Program-made: the position numbers and the translations under genes
NCBI GenBank assembly: GCA_021200075.1
Contig: JAJQGZ010000064.1
Coordinates: 1-8,075, forward strand
DNA length: 8,075 nucleotides
From: Clostridiales bacterium
GTDB lineage: Bacteria; Bacillota; Clostridia; Oscillospirales; Acutalibacteraceae
Direction of reading: 5' to 3'
Shown: piece after piece, positions 6,406 to 8,075 of the stretch
How positions within the stretch are numbered: the first letter of the stretch is position 1
Layout of the letters: every line of letters starts with the position of its first letter
Notes under the pieces: model-generated
The model's input: the letters and a program-made list of their open reading frames with translations, nothing else
Databases searched by the model: none
What the model was told of the DNA's origin: nothing

Positions 6406-8075
6406 TTACTTGGTTGTGACTTTTTTGACCGTTGACCATTTGGAGTAAAGCTTTTTGCCGTTGACGGTTTTGTATGTGCGGACACGGACATAGTAGGTTT
6501 TTCTTTGATTTTAAACCTTTTATGGTTTTTTGAAGTCTTGCTTGCACCCTTTACGGTGACGGTCTTTTTTTGTTTTTGGTAAATTTTTTGTTTGTGACAA
6601 CCTGTACTTGATAGCCGGTGACACCCGACACCTTTTTCCAAGTGACTTTAACACTCTTCTTTGCCTTTTTAAGCTTTTTGATTTTAGTCTTTTTGAGGTT
6701 GGTAACAGAGGTTGTATCAGTTGGTGTGGTTGTATCGGTTGCGGAAGTTATGGCGTTAGCTGCTGCGGTATTGGTTGCAACATCGGTTGCAGTGCTTCCG
6801 GCTGTGGCTGAACTACTGTCCGTATTTGAACCGCCGGTTGTGCCGGTATCGCCACCGCTCGGAGTTGTTGTTCCGTCGCTCGGCTGTGAAGAATCGTTAT
6901 TCCCCTGCTCGGTTGTTGTATCATCGGGCTAGGTTGTAGGTTCTTCTCCTGTATCAGTGCTGGTATCGCTTCCTGTGTCAGCGTCAGTATCGGTATCGGT
7001 CTCCGAAACGGCATAATAGACTGTCGCCGTGTCAAAAATCGAATTACCGCCTCCCATGCTTACATTGCTGAAATCGCTTTCACTGCCTGCGTAATAGACA
7101 TTCGACAAAGCCGAACAATTTGAAAAAGCGTTTTCACCTACGTTTGTCAGCGTATCGGGTATTATTATGCTCACCAACGATGTACAGTTTGCAAACGCAT
7201 AATCGCCGATTACAAGCACTGCGGTATCGCTTAATGAATCCAACAAACGATTGGAAATTTTAGATAAAATTGCGGAATTTGTAAGCGTATAGCTGTTGAC
7301 AATTTGCGTGTTTTCGCCGATTGTCGCACTTGTTAATCCCGTACAATTATAAAATGCGTAATTTCCTATGTACTCAACACTTTCGGGAATTTCCACATTT
7401 GTTAAACTTGAACAACCCGAAAATGCATCATCAGCAATCAGAGTTGTGCCATCTTTAACTGTGTAATCCCCGGATATTGATGTATTTACTTTTATGAGAT
7501 AGTTGTCAATGTAAAGAACATCATCTTCCCAATTTGTTGAAGCGTTGTAGTATGCAGTGTTGTAAAATGCATAATCTCCTATACTTGTTACGCTGTCAGG
7601 AATTGTTATACTGGTTAAACTTGAGCAATAATTGAATGTGGAATCGAAAATCAAAATTGTACCGTCTTTAACTGTATAATCGCCGGATATTGATGTGTTT
7701 GCTTTTATGAGATAGTTGTCTATATAAAGTACATCATCTTCCCAATTTGATGAATCATTGTAGTATGCGGTACTAGAAAATGCACCACTACCTATACTCG
7801 TTACGCTGTTGCCTATTGATATACTGGATAGATTTGTACAATAAGAAAATGCTGAAGATCCTATACTTGTTACACTGTCGCCAATCGTTACACTTGTTAG
7901 ACTTGTACAATTAGAAAATGCATTATTTGGTATTTTAGTTGCTTCGTTTATAACAATATTTTCCTGCAAAACATCGTTAATATATAAATTCTTGCTATAA
8001 TAAATAGGATTAGAATCAACAAAGGAGCCTGTAAAATAAAGTGTGTAAGTTAGGAAAACAGCTTGCACACTTTTT
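6406..8075 (-). pseudogene. BspA-like leucine-rich-repeat surface protein, 3' part, frame broken
   Basis: This is the 3' part of a secreted or surface protein; the start lies beyond the right edge. The GTG at 8068 is probably internal. Residues from there form BspA-type (LRR_5) repeats of the form AFSNCTSLTSVTIGDSVTSIG, often used for adhesion to host or substrate. These are followed by an Asp/Thr stretch, then TAG (6931-6929) where CAG (Gln) would continue a Thr/Ser/Pro/Gly-rich linker, and a fibronectin-III-like domain (VKVTWKKVSGVTGYQVQV at about 6610-6670). Past the TAG the frame is lost three times in A-runs: A7 6571-6565 (one A short), A6 6531-6526 and A5 6502-6498 (one A extra each). 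Repaired, the end reads TYYVRVRTYKTVNGKKLYSKWSTVKKVTTK (split over these runs) with TAA at 6408-6406. No LPXTG or other sorting motif is visible. Two copies of a 71-residue unit lie inside the LRR region. Confidence 0.8.
7346..7771 (-). repeat. Tandem 213-bp (71-residue) coding duplication in the LRR region
   Basis: Two adjacent 213-bp units, 7771-7559 and 7558-7346, encode 71-residue blocks starting TAYYN(D/A)S(S/T)NWEDDVLYID. The blocks share about 55 of 71 residues. Each contains an island NWEDDVLYIDNYLIK...DYTVKDGT, which breaks the LRR series, followed by one LRR unit. The identity is strongest in the island, which suggests a recent unequal crossover or a selected module. Confidence 0.85.

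Noticed and set aside
6608..6932. Plus-strand open frames over the surface-protein linker
   Set aside because: Their low-complexity Val/Ser/Cys/Gly content is the complement of the Thr/Ser/Pro linker and fibronectin-III coding on the minus strand.
7346..7771. CRISPR array or mobile-element repeat
   Set aside because: The 213-bp units are adjacent without spacers, lie in frame inside LRR coding sequence and have no inverted ends or transposase.

Overview
The window looks like a piece of a low-GC Firmicute chromosome, most likely a gut Clostridia of the Ruminococcus/Oscillospiraceae type. The basis is A/T-rich intergenic DNA with strong GGAGG-type ribosome sites, a BspA-like leucine-rich surface protein with a fibronectin-III-like C-terminus, a Thr/Asp-rich lipoprotein, and clostridial-type M28 peptidase and metallophosphoesterase relatives. 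The genus is an inference. No phage, IS, CRISPR, tRNA or rRNA was seen.

Layout. (1) 1-3385, minus strand: an amino-acid ABC transporter operon read right to left. It has a near-consensus promoter (3385-3357), a ~110-nt leader with two hairpins, a substrate-binding lipoprotein (3243-2398), an intercistronic hairpin (2370-2342), a permease (2314-1620), an ATPase (1616-800) and an M28-type membrane peptidase start (733 down to about 55). At the left edge the peptidase runs, out of frame, into the last ~17 codons of a fibronectin-III-like surface protein. (2) 3485-5280, plus strand: a divergent promoter, a metallophosphoesterase with a C-terminal membrane anchor (3568-4685), and a GtrA-like membrane protein (4700-about 5228 or 5293), closed by a hairpin terminator usable from both sides. 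(3) 6206-5300, minus strand: a translationally coupled pair, a small P-loop protein of unknown role and an HD-domain hydrolase. (4) 8075-6406, minus strand: the 3' part of a BspA-like LRR surface protein with a Thr/Ser/Pro linker and a fibronectin-III-like C-terminal domain.

The most notable property is that most genes are broken in the same way. At least seven one-base gains or losses in A/T runs, plus four in-frame stop codons, interrupt five genes whose protein sequence resumes cleanly past each lesion. The lipoprotein, P-loop and HD genes are intact. This could be homopolymer error in the read data (the most economical explanation for the indels) or real gene decay; the three stops in the phosphoesterase fit decay better than pure homopolymer error. 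The M28/fibronectin-III junction at 51-60, 81 percent identical to the end of the surface gene 6406 bp away, may be a recombination scar or an assembly chimera.

I did not find a convincing new biological system. The least understood intact unit is the P-loop/HD pair.
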